This document shows positions 1-9,790 of a stretch of 64,000 bases of DNA, piece by piece. The first letter of the stretch is position 1; each line of letters begins with the position of its first letter. A model generated the notes under the pieces. That model did not search any database. It saw nothing but the letters and a program-made list of their open reading frames with translations, and was not told where the DNA came from. Made by a program: the position numbers and the translations under genes. Origin of the DNA: Pleurodeles waltl. Its lineage: Eukaryota > Chordata > Amphibia > Caudata > Salamandridae. The DNA lies in NCBI RefSeq assembly GCF_031143425.1, contig NC_090444.1:1318135324-1318199323 (forward strand), given 5' to 3'.

Positions 1-1170
1 ACTTTGCCCCACTACTCCTTGAAACTTAAGCACTACTAACAAAGTGGTAGGTAGTTTTTCAAAAAGAGGTCAGATTTATTTGGAATGTGTACAATTCCAT
101 AAGTGAACTTTTTTACGCAGCTGTCTGAATTTATGATAAGGTCCAGTTCTAGGCTTAATGTGGACATAGGAAATGAGAATCTGCTGGATTTAGGAAAATT
201 TGAGATTTTGTAAAGGGAGACAGATGGGAAACGCTTTTGAGTATTGGATTTGCCGTGCAAAATGATTTTTTGCTAATTGGTCTTATAGTAATTTGCTCAG
301 CAACCTCACTGACGTGGACTGTGGTCAGATATGTGACACTCAGAAAATAGTGAAAGAACTGATTGACCCATCTGGGAACAGGAGAGGAGGGCAATGGAGA
401 AGGCTACTGTTGGAATTGAAGAGCCCCAATCTTTTTGATAAAGCCGTTAGGAAATGGGCGCTGATGAAGGGTTAAAATTGACTAAGGGTATCTGGGAGAA
501 AATCAATGAATTACATTTTGGAGCATTGAGAGGTGCAAATTGGCACAGAATGCTGTTCTTTAGTAAATGGGTGCTCTATCTTACTCTGCAATCTCTGGCC
601 CAGATCATTCCCAGCTGTCCCAATTATTGCTTCCGTTGTCAAGTAGATGGCATAACAAATTGCACTCATCTTATAGGCACTTGCAGGTTTATCCAGGAGT
701 TTTGGGGTGAGGTGTTCAGTTCTTTGCAAACAGCAGTGCAGATGGAAACTAAACCCTCAGCGTGGCTATTGGTTTTGGGTTACGACCCTGAGGTAAAGCT
801 CGCTCCTAGATGGGTGAAATTAGTCTTTATCGCTACAGCAGTGGCAAGATCCCTGCTATAAAAAAATTGGCCACCCACGCAGATTCCAACTATCGACGAA
901 TGGTTAAATAAAATGGCACAAGTAAGAACTCAGGAATGGAAGTACGCTGCGAGGTCGGGGGGGCTCAAGAGATTCTTCCAAACTTGGGGTAGGATGTTTG
1001 TGATAACTGACAGCCAATGACAGCCTTGCCTAGCCAGCTACTCCTGATCTGTGAATAATGAGGTTGTTAATGTCACTGTTTACCTAATGAGATGGAATGG
1101 TTTTATTGATCTTTGGATTGGTGATGTAATGATGATGGGATCTCTTTAGAAAAATTAATAAAAAAAAAAA
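1..1170 (+). mobile_element. L1-clade LINE, 3' end (5' part lies outside the window or is decayed)
   Basis: Decayed 3' end of an L1/Tx1-type LINE. From about 454 to 1019 two overlapping frames resemble the extreme C-terminus of an L1 ORF2 protein. A 3' UTR of about 130 bp follows and ends in an A-rich run at about 1148-1170. Immediately after the A-run the sequence becomes the opposite-strand integrase of a Gmr1-like element, so the L1 tail probably marks an insertion into that element. Bases 1-290 give only stop-riddled frames; I assign them to the same copy tentatively. No target-site duplication can be tested because the 5' end is not visible. Confidence 0.65.
454..1019 (+). pseudogene. 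L1 ORF2 C-terminal remnant
   Basis: The frame starting at 454 encodes a run containing CFRC, then THLIGTC and FWGEVF. This matches the cysteine-rich tail of L1 ORF2 proteins (usual pattern CxxC...HxxxxC...FW). After a stop near 860 the match continues in another frame at about 875-1019 with PTIDEWLNKMAQV and FFQTWGRMF, ending at a TGA at 1017-1019. A frame change and the missing reverse transcriptase show it is non-functional. In intact elements this region lies downstream of the reverse transcriptase and contributes to nucleic-acid binding. Family recognition is by pattern only. Confidence 0.6.
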
Positions 1171-1171
1171 T

Positions 1172-2100
1172 TGCTTTTGGCCTTTTTCCAGAAGCAGTGC
1201 ATCTGGTTGCGGAGGGCCAACAATTAGCTGACCACATCCTAAGGGAGATTCCTGAGAGCTTTCTCCCACCCCTCTTTGACAATGCTAAGGGCCCCCGACA
1301 GGGTAGCCATTGAGAAGCTCAAAGGGACTGAACCCTACTCCTTTCTGGGGCACCTCTCTGTAAGCAAAGAGAAGGCATAGCAAGAGGACGTCCCACTTAC
1401 GCCTCATGGCCTCAGGTAGGCCTGTAATCATGCCCTTCAAGGTCTTGTTGAATCTCTCAACTAGACCATTGGTTTAAGTGACAGGGTTTGGTGAACTTGT
1501 AAGTCACACCGCACGCTTCCCACGTGGACTTCATGTACGCAGAAATGAAGTTAGTGCCTCTATCTCTTTGGGTAACCAAACACTGGTAAAGATCTCCATC
1601 CAGGTTTGGGTCACCACAGGTGCAGTCAACGTCCTCAGAGGGATTACCTCTGGTTAGCGTGGGGCATGATCCACCAAGACCAGTACAAACCTGTTGCCTA
1701 GGGCTGTCTTGGGGTCCAATGGCCCAATGACGTCAGTGCCTACTTTTTCAAAGGGGGTGTCAACGACGGGAGTTGGATCAGTAGAGCCTTCAGTTTTTTC
1801 CCTGACTTCCCACCGGCCTGGCAGGTGGGACAGGACCTGCAGAATTGATCTGAGGCTGTCTTCATTCGGGCCCAATAGAAGTGGGTGACAAGCCTGGCAA
1901 AGGTTGTGTCTTGCCCTAAATGTCCTGCCAGGGGTATGTCATGAGCTAAACCCAGTAAGAAGGCCCGGTAACACTGAGCACATGTGCTGCCCCCATACCC
2001 GGAGCCTTAGGGTCACTATATAGGAGATCATTCTCCCAGTTAATTAGGTGATCCCCAGAGGCTTCACCTGCTGCATGAGCTAAGGCCTGTTGCTTCAAGC
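1172..2100 (-). pseudogene. Gmr1-like integrase (HHCC finger plus core), decayed
   Basis: Reading from about 2090 leftwards, the minus strand shows the integrase zinc finger: HDIPLAGHLGQDTTF at about 1945-1900, then HFYWARMKTA and CxxC. The core follows at 1654-1875 with TPFEKVGTDVIGPL and RFVLVLVDHAPR, the usual start of the catalytic core. Further left are recognisable downstream core segments (FNKTLKG-like, then YREVPQKGVGFSPFELL-like) across shifted frames. The protein would insert retrotransposon cDNA into the genome. Several stops and at least one frameshift make it a pseudogene. The last recognisable residues are at about 1175, next to the L1 tail. Confidence 0.75.
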
Positions 2101-2399
2101 CCTCAAGAGTGGGACATTCTTTCTGCGCATTGCAGGATCCTCCCTGGTGGACCCACCCTCAATTTTCCAGCCAGCGAGCTCACCTAGGGTGGTAATGTCC
2201 TCTCCAGTTGGCTCAGGGGCCTCCTCCTCAGGGACCCTGTCAACCTCCACCGTGGAAACTTCGAGGACCTTTTTCCTGCGCTCCTTGCCGCTCTCCTTGG
2301 CAGCTGTCTGGGCCATTCTTCCAGGTTCCAGATGCCCTTGAATTCTCCTACCCGGGCAGCTATGGACCGTGTGATCATACAGACCCACTTAGACAATCC

Positions 2400-2720
2400 C
2401 ATCATCTCCAAGTGAGACCTGAGCTCCACCCCCTCCACGTAGTGTGCTCAAGGTCATTGCCTAACAGACAATATACAGGCATGGCAGGACTCACAGTTAC
2501 TTTCAAAGTACCAGAGACCCACCCCCACTCAAAGGGAACCAGAGCCACCGGTAGATGGCTCTCGCGATTATCAGCGACTATGACTTGATGGAATATGTTC
2601 AGTAGGAACTACTCTGTTGACACCAACTGACCCTTGACAGTAGTCATGCTGGCTCCTGTGTCACAAAGAGAAGAGCCTCCACTCATTGCCCATTAATGGT
2701 GACCCATTACCTATACTTAG
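2400..2720 (-). pseudogene. Gmr1-like aspartic protease remnant
   Basis: On the minus strand at about 2672-2630 the frame reads LCDTGASMTTVKGQL, the active-site box of a retroviral-type aspartic protease (DTGA). A stop follows shortly afterwards. The segment lies between the gag zinc knuckle and the integrase finger, which is the expected place. In a working element it would cut the Gag-Pol polyprotein. Only the active-site box is convincing; the rest is stop-riddled. Confidence 0.6.
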
Positions 2721-2799
2721 AAGTATTGGCAAGCATGTGGGCTTTTGGCACAATATCTGCATCCTCCAGGGACACTAGGGTTACCTCTATCTATTCCCC

Positions 2800-4157
2800 A
2801 AAGCTATCTGGGACTACCTCCTCCCCAAGCGCTACAATAGCCATCCCAGGTGTCTGCCCACCAGTGGGTATTTGGGCCCTCTTTGGACATTTGGAATCTC
2901 CCATAGAGTGACCATACCTGTAGCACTGTGTACATTGGGGTACAGACCTCCTTGTCTTATGATCAAGGAACGCTTTCTTCTTTGGATCAGACTGGAACTG
3001 GTTACCATGATTCCCTTGGGAATTATTTTTGGGGCCTTTAGAGAACTCCTTGTTTTTAAGTTTTTCTCACTCCTCTTTCTTCTTTTGAGACCCCTGACCA
3101 CCTTTGTGGGTGTTCCCCCCAGATACCTTTTTAGACACACTGGTGCTAGCCGGGAGTTCTGCCTCCTTAGCAAGCTTCCTGGGCTTAGTCAGCTTACTGT
3201 CAACCAGGTGCTGGTGTAACTCTGTAAAACAAATACTGAGGATGTGCTCTCTCAGGATTAAATTCTACAACCCAATATAATCACTGACTTTGCTGCCCCT
3301 CACCCAGCCATTCAGTCCCTTACTGGAGTAATCAATGAAGTCTACCCAGGTGTGGTTGGGGAGCTTGCTACTGTCCCTGAATCTTTGGCGATACTTCTAA
3401 GGGGTCAGTCCAAATTTGGCTGTCAAAATGGTTTTCATGAGAGTGTACGTGTTCTGGTCCAAACCTCTAATGTCAAAAGTGTGTCCCTCCCAAGTGCAGG
3501 CACGTGTTTCCACAGACCAACCCCCCCAGTGCTCTTCAGCAACCCCATGTGCTCTCAGTGAAACTTCATAAGGAGAAAACCACTTGCCAATGTCATCTTC
3601 CACCACATAACTGAGCACCAAATCCTTGGGTATACAAACCTTCTTGTCGCCAGTAGGAACCTGCATGTACGCTGCCACCATCACTGCTGGATTCAGACTG
3701 CCTAGCCTTGAGCTCCAGCTCTTTTCGATTCAGTTCATCAGCCAATAGAAGTTTCTTCTCAACTAAGGCTCTTTAGCCTCTGACTTCCTCTCCTCTGCCT
3801 CCATTTTTAATCTTGCCACCTGCAGCTTGAATTCTATCTCCTCTCTCCTTTCCTCTGTGGTCAGGCCATGACTTGGGACATTGCTCCCTGCAGGGAGCAC
3901 AAATCCAGGGGTGTCACCCCCCACTGCTGTTGGCAGCTCCTCCGGGAGCCATCCACTTGATCCTCCAACTCTTCATGTTCTTGGGAGTGGGATTCTGCCC
4001 AGGCCCTCAGCACCTTTTGGTAATCCTCCTTCTTGGAGGCTCCACAGGTAGGTACCACCATACCCTTGCAAAAGCCCTTCAGCTGGTTAACTGTGTATCC
4101 TTCCAGCTTAGCCAGGTGAAACTCCCCAGCTCCACTTGTGGACCCAGCAAGAGACAT
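2800..4157 (-). pseudogene. Gmr1-like gag (N-terminal domain, SCAN-like domain, CCHC knuckle), decayed
   Basis: The start ATG is the complement of CAT at 4155-4157. The first ~98 residues (4157-3861) include KLEGYTVNQLKGFCKGM and a highly charged segment. After a frame change, 3684-3397 encodes a helical segment ending YTLMKTILTAKFGLTP. It continues in another frame through about 3200 with a pattern like the SCAN/Gmr1 gag dimerisation domain. At about 2935-2885 a CCHC knuckle appears as CTQCYRYGH followed by a cysteine. Gag packages the element RNA. SCAN domains of vertebrate zinc-finger proteins are thought to descend from Gmr1-like gag genes; that link is established knowledge and the assignment here is inference. 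Confidence 0.65.
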
Positions 4158-4292
4158 GATGTATAGGATTCATTAAAAAATGTCGAGCAGGAACATTTTT
4201 CAGAAGAAGAAAACAAATCAAATTGACCTTTAACTCGGGTTAGGTTGTGTATACGTAGCTATTGTATGGCACTGCACAGACACAAGTCCTGT

Positions 4293-4310
4293 CCTCACCG
4301 TGGATCACCA
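4293..4310 (-). promoter_or_regulatory. Candidate primer-binding site of the Gmr1-like element
   Basis: On the minus strand, directly after the LTR end, the sequence reads TGGTGATCCACGGTGAGG. It starts with TGG, as expected for pairing with the CCA end of a tRNA primer. The gag ATG follows about 136 bp further on. I cannot name the tRNA. Confidence 0.45.
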
Positions 4311-4311
4311 T

Positions 4312-5191
4312 TGTTAGCAATCAGGGTCTCTAGTTGGCAGAGGTAAAAACCCTTGTCCAAGTAGGGACCACAATCCTAGTCAGGGTAAGTCACAACACAA
4401 TCCAAATGATCCTGTACCCACCCTCAGGTAGCTTGGCATTAAGCAGTTGGGCATAATTTAAAGGGCAATGTGTAAAGGATTTGTGCAATAAATCATACAG
4501 CAACACAGTGAAAACACCACAAAAACACACCACACAAGTTTAGAACAATAGATAATATTTATCTGAATAAAAGGTTGGAACAATAAAAATCCAATGTAGC
4601 CAAGCAAAGTTATGAACTTTTAAAGATGAAATCCCATTAAAGCCCTTGGAAACACAATAGCTCCAACGGAGGCTTTCACAGCATTGTTCCCAATAGTCTG
4701 GAGCCACAGGTGCTGGTCACGTCGCACAGATCCCCAGTACAATACCTTTGAAAACGAAGAAACAAAGATGTTGTATGGAGTCATGGAAATGACGTTGTTC
4801 CTGGCGTCACTGAAGTTGGAAAGCGAGCTAAAAGAGTAGAAGTCTTTGCTGTCCCTGAGACTTCAAAATAGGAGGCAAGCTCAATCCAAGTCATAGGGGA
4901 GCACTTTTGCAGCATCCTTCCAGCACAGTCAGAGGACAGCAGGTCAGCAGGGCAACAGCAGGGCAGCAGTCTTTATCAGCAAAAAGTCCACATAAGTTGT
5001 TTGTGCAACCAGGCAGCTCTTCTGGCAGAGTTCAGGTATAGATCCAGAAGTGTCTGATTTGATGGGGTGAGAGACCCAGTTTACATACCCAAAAATGTGG
5101 GGGAAACTTCACAGAGTGGTTTTGAAGTGCACAGGTTCCCCTTTCAGTCCAGTCCTGTCTGCCAGGATCCCTATAGGGGGTTATCAGTCCT
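4312..5191 (-). repeat. LTR of the Gmr1-like element (right part missing or displaced)
   Basis: The block starts on the + strand with TGTTAGCAATCAGGG and continues through GTCCAAGTAGGGACCAC and CAGGGTAAGTCAC, which I recognise as an abundant newt LTR family. The candidate PBS lies just outside its left edge, which makes it the 5' LTR of the minus-strand element. The right edge at about 5191 is set by the start of sequence that aligns with the ERV LTR. The 24834-24931 fragment looks like the continuation of this LTR (from memory of the family), implying the ERV landed inside it. Confidence 0.6.
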
Positions 5192-5328
5192 TGATTGAAG
5201 CACATATGCTAATTAAGAAATTATTAATGATGTATATGTTGTTACCAATGTGAAAATGCATAGACAAATTAATCATAAAAAAATGATGTGCATGTTTGAA
5301 GAATGTGCCCTCGGGGTATGATCAACAT
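5192..5328 (+). repeat. ERV 5' LTR, part A (left of Harbinger)
   Basis: About 137 bp beginning near TGATTGAAGCACATATG and running to the Harbinger left TIR. It aligns by eye with the far end of the minus-strand LTR at 28249-28160: GCACA...ATG...TAAT...AGAAA...AATG, then ACCAAT. The exact first base is uncertain because the 3' LTR copy lacks this end. Confidence 0.55.
5326..5328 (+). repeat. Left 3-bp target-site flank of the Harbinger (CAT)
   Basis: The three bases before the left TIR are CAT; the three bases after the right TIR (16358-16360) are also CAT. Three-base duplications are usual for PIF/Harbinger, although TWA is the commonest target, so CAT is slightly unusual. Three bases could match by chance, but the matching LTR halves on both sides support the call. 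Confidence 0.6.
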
Positions 5329-6185
5329 GGTGGTCATTACAACCCTGGCGGTCGGTGTTAAAGCGGCAGTAAGACCACCAACAGGCCGGCGGAAAAAAAA
5401 TTGAATCACGACCGTGGCGGAAACTGCCAACAAAGACAGCCACTTTAACACTCCGACTGCCATGGCGGTACAAACAAACAGCTTGGCGGTCACCGCCAAC
5501 AGACAGGCGGAGTACAATGTACCGGCCACAGTATCACAACCTACCAATCCGCCATCATTTCTGGGGCGGATTCACCGCGAACAAAAACACGGCAGAAACA
5601 GGACTTCGAAGGGAAAACGCTCACCACTACACACCCCACGAGGAATCCGGACGCCATGGAACCCGAGCTCCAGATCCTGCCAGCCCTTATCTTCTTGCTC
5701 CTCTAAGAGGAGCCCAAACGCCGGCGGCGAAGACCACGGTGAGTACTGCACCTACGACACAGGGGAGTGGGGAGGGAAAAAACAGGGACACACACACGCA
5801 ACACCCCCACCCACGACAACACACACACTAATACAGCATGATACATAACAGTTACACCCCCCAACCACCCTGGGAAGAATGCAAGGACAAAGGAAATTAG
5901 TGTAACCATTGTAATATATTAAAACCCAGTACGCAAAAAAAAATATATACACTATAAACAAAATATACACCAAGAATAGTAGTCCAGGTAGTGCTCCATT
6001 GAAGTCCGTGGAACACTGGGCCCACACGGTATGGGCGAGGCCCACACTCAATCCCCGAACATGACGGAGAGGACACTGCAGGGGCATGAGATAGCAATAA
6101 AACAGGCACCTCAGGGGGAAGGGAAAGGGGGGGCACCTCAGCCAGTTGAGTGCCCGACGCCAAATCCACAAGGGGGCCACATGCC
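5329..6185 (+). other. Harbinger left terminal and subterminal region
   Basis: Non-coding. The first ~250 bp are rich in short GGCGG / CCGCC words (for example TGGCGGTCGGTG, AGGCCGGCGG, CATGGCGGTAC, TTGGCGGTCACCGCC), a likely array of binding sites for the transposase or Myb partner. The stretch 5346-5530 is clearly related to 63776-63960 at the other end of the window. The region 5780-5850 is rich in ACACAC, and 5920-5960 is A/T-rich. Open frames here (for example 5414-5848) show no family likeness and I do not call genes. Confidence 0.7.
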
Positions 6186-6194
6186 CACTGTTCC

Positions 6195-6712
6195 ATCCTG
6201 GGGAGTGCAAAGCTACAGTCTCTAACGTTTCTACAGTGGGTGGTTTGCCCACTGTTCAATCCTGGGGAGTGCAAAGCCACAGTCTCTCAAGTCTCTACAG
6301 TGGGTGGTTTGCCCACTGTTTCATCCTGGGGAGTGCAAAGCCACAGTCTCTCAAGTCTCTACAGTAGGTGGTTTGCCCACTGTTCTCTACAATGGGTGGT
6401 TTGCCCACTGTTCCATCCTGGGGAGTGCAAAGCCACAGTCTCTCAAGTCTCTACAGTTGGTGGTTTGCCCACTGTTCAATCCCGGGTAGTGCAAAGCCAC
6501 AGTCTCTCAAGTCTCTACAGTGGGTGGTATGCCCACTGTTCAATCCCGGGGAGTGCAAAGCCACAGTCTCTCAAGTCTCCACAGTGGGTGGTTTGCCCAC
6601 TGTTCAATCCTGGGGAGTGCAAAGCCACAGTCTCTCAAGTCTCTACAGTGGGTGGTTTGCCTACTGTTCAATCCTGGGGAGTGCAAAGCCACAGTCTCTC
6701 AACTGGATAACA
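6195..6712 (+). repeat. 64-bp tandem repeat array inside the Harbinger
   Basis: About eight direct copies of a 64-bp unit containing GGTTTGCCCACTGTTCAATC and AAAGCCACAGTCTCTCAAG. One copy near 6370-6405 is shortened by about 40 bp. The unit contains an internal inverted word (GTGGG...CCCAC). Frames across it give repeated peptides only because few stops occur in the unit; I see no coding signal. Confidence 0.85.
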
Positions 6713-8985
6713 GTCTCCACTGGTTCTGGAGGGGGCTTTGTGCCCAGAGTGCTTCATCCTGCCAAGGACTGAGGTAGTGGATGTCTTTCTCCACTGGTTC
6801 TGGAGGAGGCTTTGTGCCCAGAGTGCTTCATCCTGCCAAGGACAGAATTAGTGGATGTTTTTCTCCACTGGTTCTGAAAGGGGGCTTTGTGCCCAGAGTG
6901 CTTCATCCTGCCAAGGACTGAGGTAGTGGATGTCTTTCTCCACTGGTTCTGGAGGGGGCTTTGTGCCCAGAGTGATTCATCCTGCCAAGGACAGAAGTAG
7001 TGGATGTGATACTCCACTGGTTCTGGAGGGGGCTTTGTGCCCAGAGTGCTTCACCCTGCCAAGGACAGAGGTAGTGGATGTTTTTCCCCACTGGTTCTGG
7101 AGGGGGCTTTGTGCCCAGAGTGCCTCATCCTGCCAAGGACTGAGGTAGTGGATGTCTTTCTCCACTGGTTCTGGAGGGGGCTTTGTGCCCAGAGTGCTTC
7201 ATCCTGCCAAGGACAGAGGTAGTGGATGTTTTTCTCCACTGGATCTCGAGGGGGCTTTGTGCCCAGAGTGCTTCATCCTGCCAAGGACAGAGGTAGTGGA
7301 TGTCTTTCTCCACTGGTTCTGGAGGGAGCTTTGTGCCCAGAGTGCTTCATCCTGCCAAGGACAGAGGTAGTAGATGCCTTTCTCCACTGGTTCTGGAGGG
7401 GGCTTTGTACCCACAGTGCTCCATCCTGCCAAGGACAGAGGTAGAGGATGTTTTTCTCCACTGGTTCTGGAGGGGGCTTTGTGCCCAGATTGCTTCATCC
7501 TGCCAAGGACTGAGGTAGTGGATGTCTTTCTCCACTGGTTCTGGAGGGGGCTTTGTGCCCAGAGTGCTTCATCCTGCCAAGGACTGAGGTAGTGGATGTC
7601 TTTCTCCACTGGTTCTGGAGGGGGCTTTGTGCCCAGAGTGCTTCATCCTGCCAAGGACTGAGGTAGTGGATGTCTTTCTCCACTGGTTCTGGAGGAGGCT
7701 TTGTGCCCAGAGTGCTTCATCCTGCCAAGGACAGAATTAGTGGATGTTTTTCTCCACTGGTTCTGAAAGGGGGCTTTGTGCCCAGAGTGCTTCATCCTGC
7801 CAAGGACTGAGGTAGTGGATGTCTTTCTCCACTGGTTCTGGAGGGGGCTTTGTGCCCAGAGTGATTCATCCTGCCAAGGACAGAAGTAGTGGATGTGATA
7901 CTCCACTGGTTCTGGAGGGGGCTTTGTGCCCAGAGTGCTTCACCCTGCCAAGGACAGAGGTAGTGGATGTTTTTCCCCACTGGTTCTGGAGGGGGCTTTG
8001 TGCCCAGAGTGCCTCATCCTGCCAAGGACTGAGGTAGTGGATGTCTTTCTCCACTGGTTCTGGAGGGGGCTTTGTGCCCAGAGTGCTTCATCCTGCCAAG
8101 GACAGAGGTAGTGGATGTTTTTCTCCACTGGATCTCGAGGGGGCTTTGTGCCCAGAGTGCTTCATCCTGCCAAGGACAGAGGTAGTGGATGTCTTTCTCC
8201 ACTGGTTCTGGAGGGAGCTTTGTGCCCAGAGTGCTTCATCCTGCCAAGGACAGAGGTAGTAGATGCCTTTCTCCACTGGTTCTGGAGGGGGCTTTGTACC
8301 CACAGTGCTCCATCCTGCCAAGGACAGAGGTAGAGGATGTTTTTCTCCACTGGTTCTGGAGGGGGCTTTGTGCCCAGATTGCTTCATCCTGCCAAGGACT
8401 GAGGTAGTGGATGTCTTTCTCCACTGGTTCTGGAGGGGGCTTTGTGCCCAGAGTGCTTCATCCTGCCAAGGACAGAGGTAGTGGATGTTTTTCTCCACTG
8501 GTTCTGGAGGGGGCTTTGTGCCCAGAGTGCTTCATCCTGCCAAGGACAGAGGTAGTGGATGTGATACTCCACTGGTTCTGGAGGGGGCTTTGTGCCCAGA
8601 GTGCTTCATCCTGCCAAGGACTGAGGTAGTGGATGTCTTTCTCCACTGGTTCTGGAGGGGGCTTTGTGCCCAGAGTGCTTCATCCTGCTAAGGACTGAGG
8701 TAGTGGACGTCTTTCTCCACTGGTTCTGGAGTGGGCTTTGTGCCCAGAGTGCTTCATCCTGCCAAGGACAGAGGTAGTGGATGTGATACTCCACTGGTTC
8801 TGGAGGGTGCTTTGTGCCCAGAGTGCTTCATCCTGCCAAGGACAGAGATAGTGGATATTTTTCTCCACTGGTTCTGGAGGGGGCTTTGTGCCCAGAGTGC
8901 TGCATCCTGCCAAGGACTGAGGTAGTGGATGTCTTTCTCCACTGGTTCTGGAGGGGGCTTTGTGCCCAGAGTGCTTCATCCTGCT
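6713..8985 (+). repeat. 74-bp tandem repeat array with a recent 889-bp internal duplication
   Basis: About 30 direct copies of a 74-bp unit containing CTCCACTGGTTCTGGAGGGG, CTTTGTGCCCAGAGTGCTTC and ATCCTGCCAAGGAC. Because 74 is not a multiple of 3 and the unit has few stops, open frames appear every 74 or 222 bases on both strands; these are artefacts. A block of twelve units is repeated with an offset of 889 bp: for example 6754-7017 and 7643-7906 translate identically, including copy-specific variants. The array lies just downstream of the minus-strand Myb-like gene. Confidence 0.9.
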
Positions 8986-9020
8986 CATGACGGACTCAGT
9001 AGCGTCAGTGCCCTTGGCGC

Positions 9021-9790
9021 TCATGGGCCAGCGGTGCTTGTTGCGGCGGTGTCATTGGGAGTGGTGCTTGTTGCGGCGGTGCCCTGTTCAGCAGTGCTTG
9101 TGGCGGCGGTGCCTTGTTCTGCGGTGCTTGTGGCTGCGGTGTCCTGTTCAGCGGTGCTTGCAGTGGCGGTGCCCTGTTCAGCGGTGCTTGTGGCGGCGGT
9201 GTCCTGTTCAGCGGTGCTTGTGGCGGCAGTGCCCTGTTCAGTGGTGCTTGTGGCGGAGGGATCCTTTGCAGGGACTCGTCTGCTGGCGGTCCTGTCTGGC
9301 CCAGCGGGGTTGGTGCTGGTGGTCCTGTCCTGGGCAGCTGGGCTGGTGCTGGCGGTGGCCTCCTGGGCAGCTGGGCTGGTGGCGGTGGCCTCCTGGGTAG
9401 CAGGGCTGGTGCTGGCGGTGGCCTCCTGGGAAGCGGGGATGATGGCGGTGGCCTCCTGGGCAGCAGGGCTGGTGCTGGCGGTGGCCTCCTGGGCAGCGGG
9501 GATGATGGCGGTGGCCTCCTGGGAAGCAGGGCTGGTGCTGGCGGAGGCCTCCTGGGCAGCTGGGCTGGTGCTGACGGTGGCCTCCTGGGCAGCTGGGCTT
9601 GGGCTGGCGATGGCCCCCTGAGCAGCGGGGATGATGGCGGTGGCCTCCTGGGCAGCAGGGCTGGTGCTGGCGGTGGCCTCCTGGGCAGCTGGGCTGGTGG
9701 CGGTGGCCTCCTGGGCAGTGGGGATGATCGCGGTGGCCTCCTGGGCAGTGGGGATGATGGCAGGCTTCTCCGCAGTGCTGCTCTTCCCAG
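9021..9790 (-). repeat. In-frame 30-bp and 33-bp repeats coding the tail of the Myb-like protein
   Basis: On the minus strand, 9790-9310 codes about fifteen copies of an 11-residue unit of the type AAQEATASTSP, with variants in the middle. The stretch 9260-9030 codes about eight copies of a 10-residue unit of the type AEQGTAATST. Both periods are multiples of three and the Ala/Thr/Ser/Pro/Gln composition is kept despite base differences. The tail is very low complexity and probably disordered. The opposite-strand frames here are antisense shadows. Confidence 0.8.

Larger units (their letters stand above)
1171..5191 (-). mobile_element. Gmr1-like Ty3/gypsy retrotransposon, 5' LTR to integrase, broken
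   Basis: On the minus strand the order is LTR (right end), primer-binding-like site, gag with SCAN-like and CCHC regions, aspartic protease, then integrase. Integrase directly after protease, ahead of any reverse transcriptase, is the domain order of Gmr1-like elements and unlike ordinary Ty3/gypsy. All frames contain stops and frameshifts. The element stops at about 1171, where an L1 poly(A) tail abuts it, so reverse transcriptase, RNase H and the second LTR are lost or lie outside the window. On the right the LTR runs into the ERV LTR at about 5192. Confidence 0.75.

Noticed and set aside
4293..4310. Naming the tRNA primers of the Gmr1-like element and the ERV
   Set aside because: Both candidate sites begin with TGG, but I could not match either to a specific tRNA 3' end with confidence.
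5414..5848. 144-codon open frame at the Harbinger left end
   Set aside because: Runs through the subterminal GGCGG sites and an ACACAC tract; no likeness to a protein family.
6713..8985. Dozens of 62-136 codon open frames on both strands
   Set aside because: They recur at steps of 74 or 222 bases because the 74-bp unit lacks stops in several frames; they are artefacts of the array.
6195..8985. CRISPR-like repeat array
   Set aside because: Head-to-tail repeats without unique spacers, in a vertebrate transposon.
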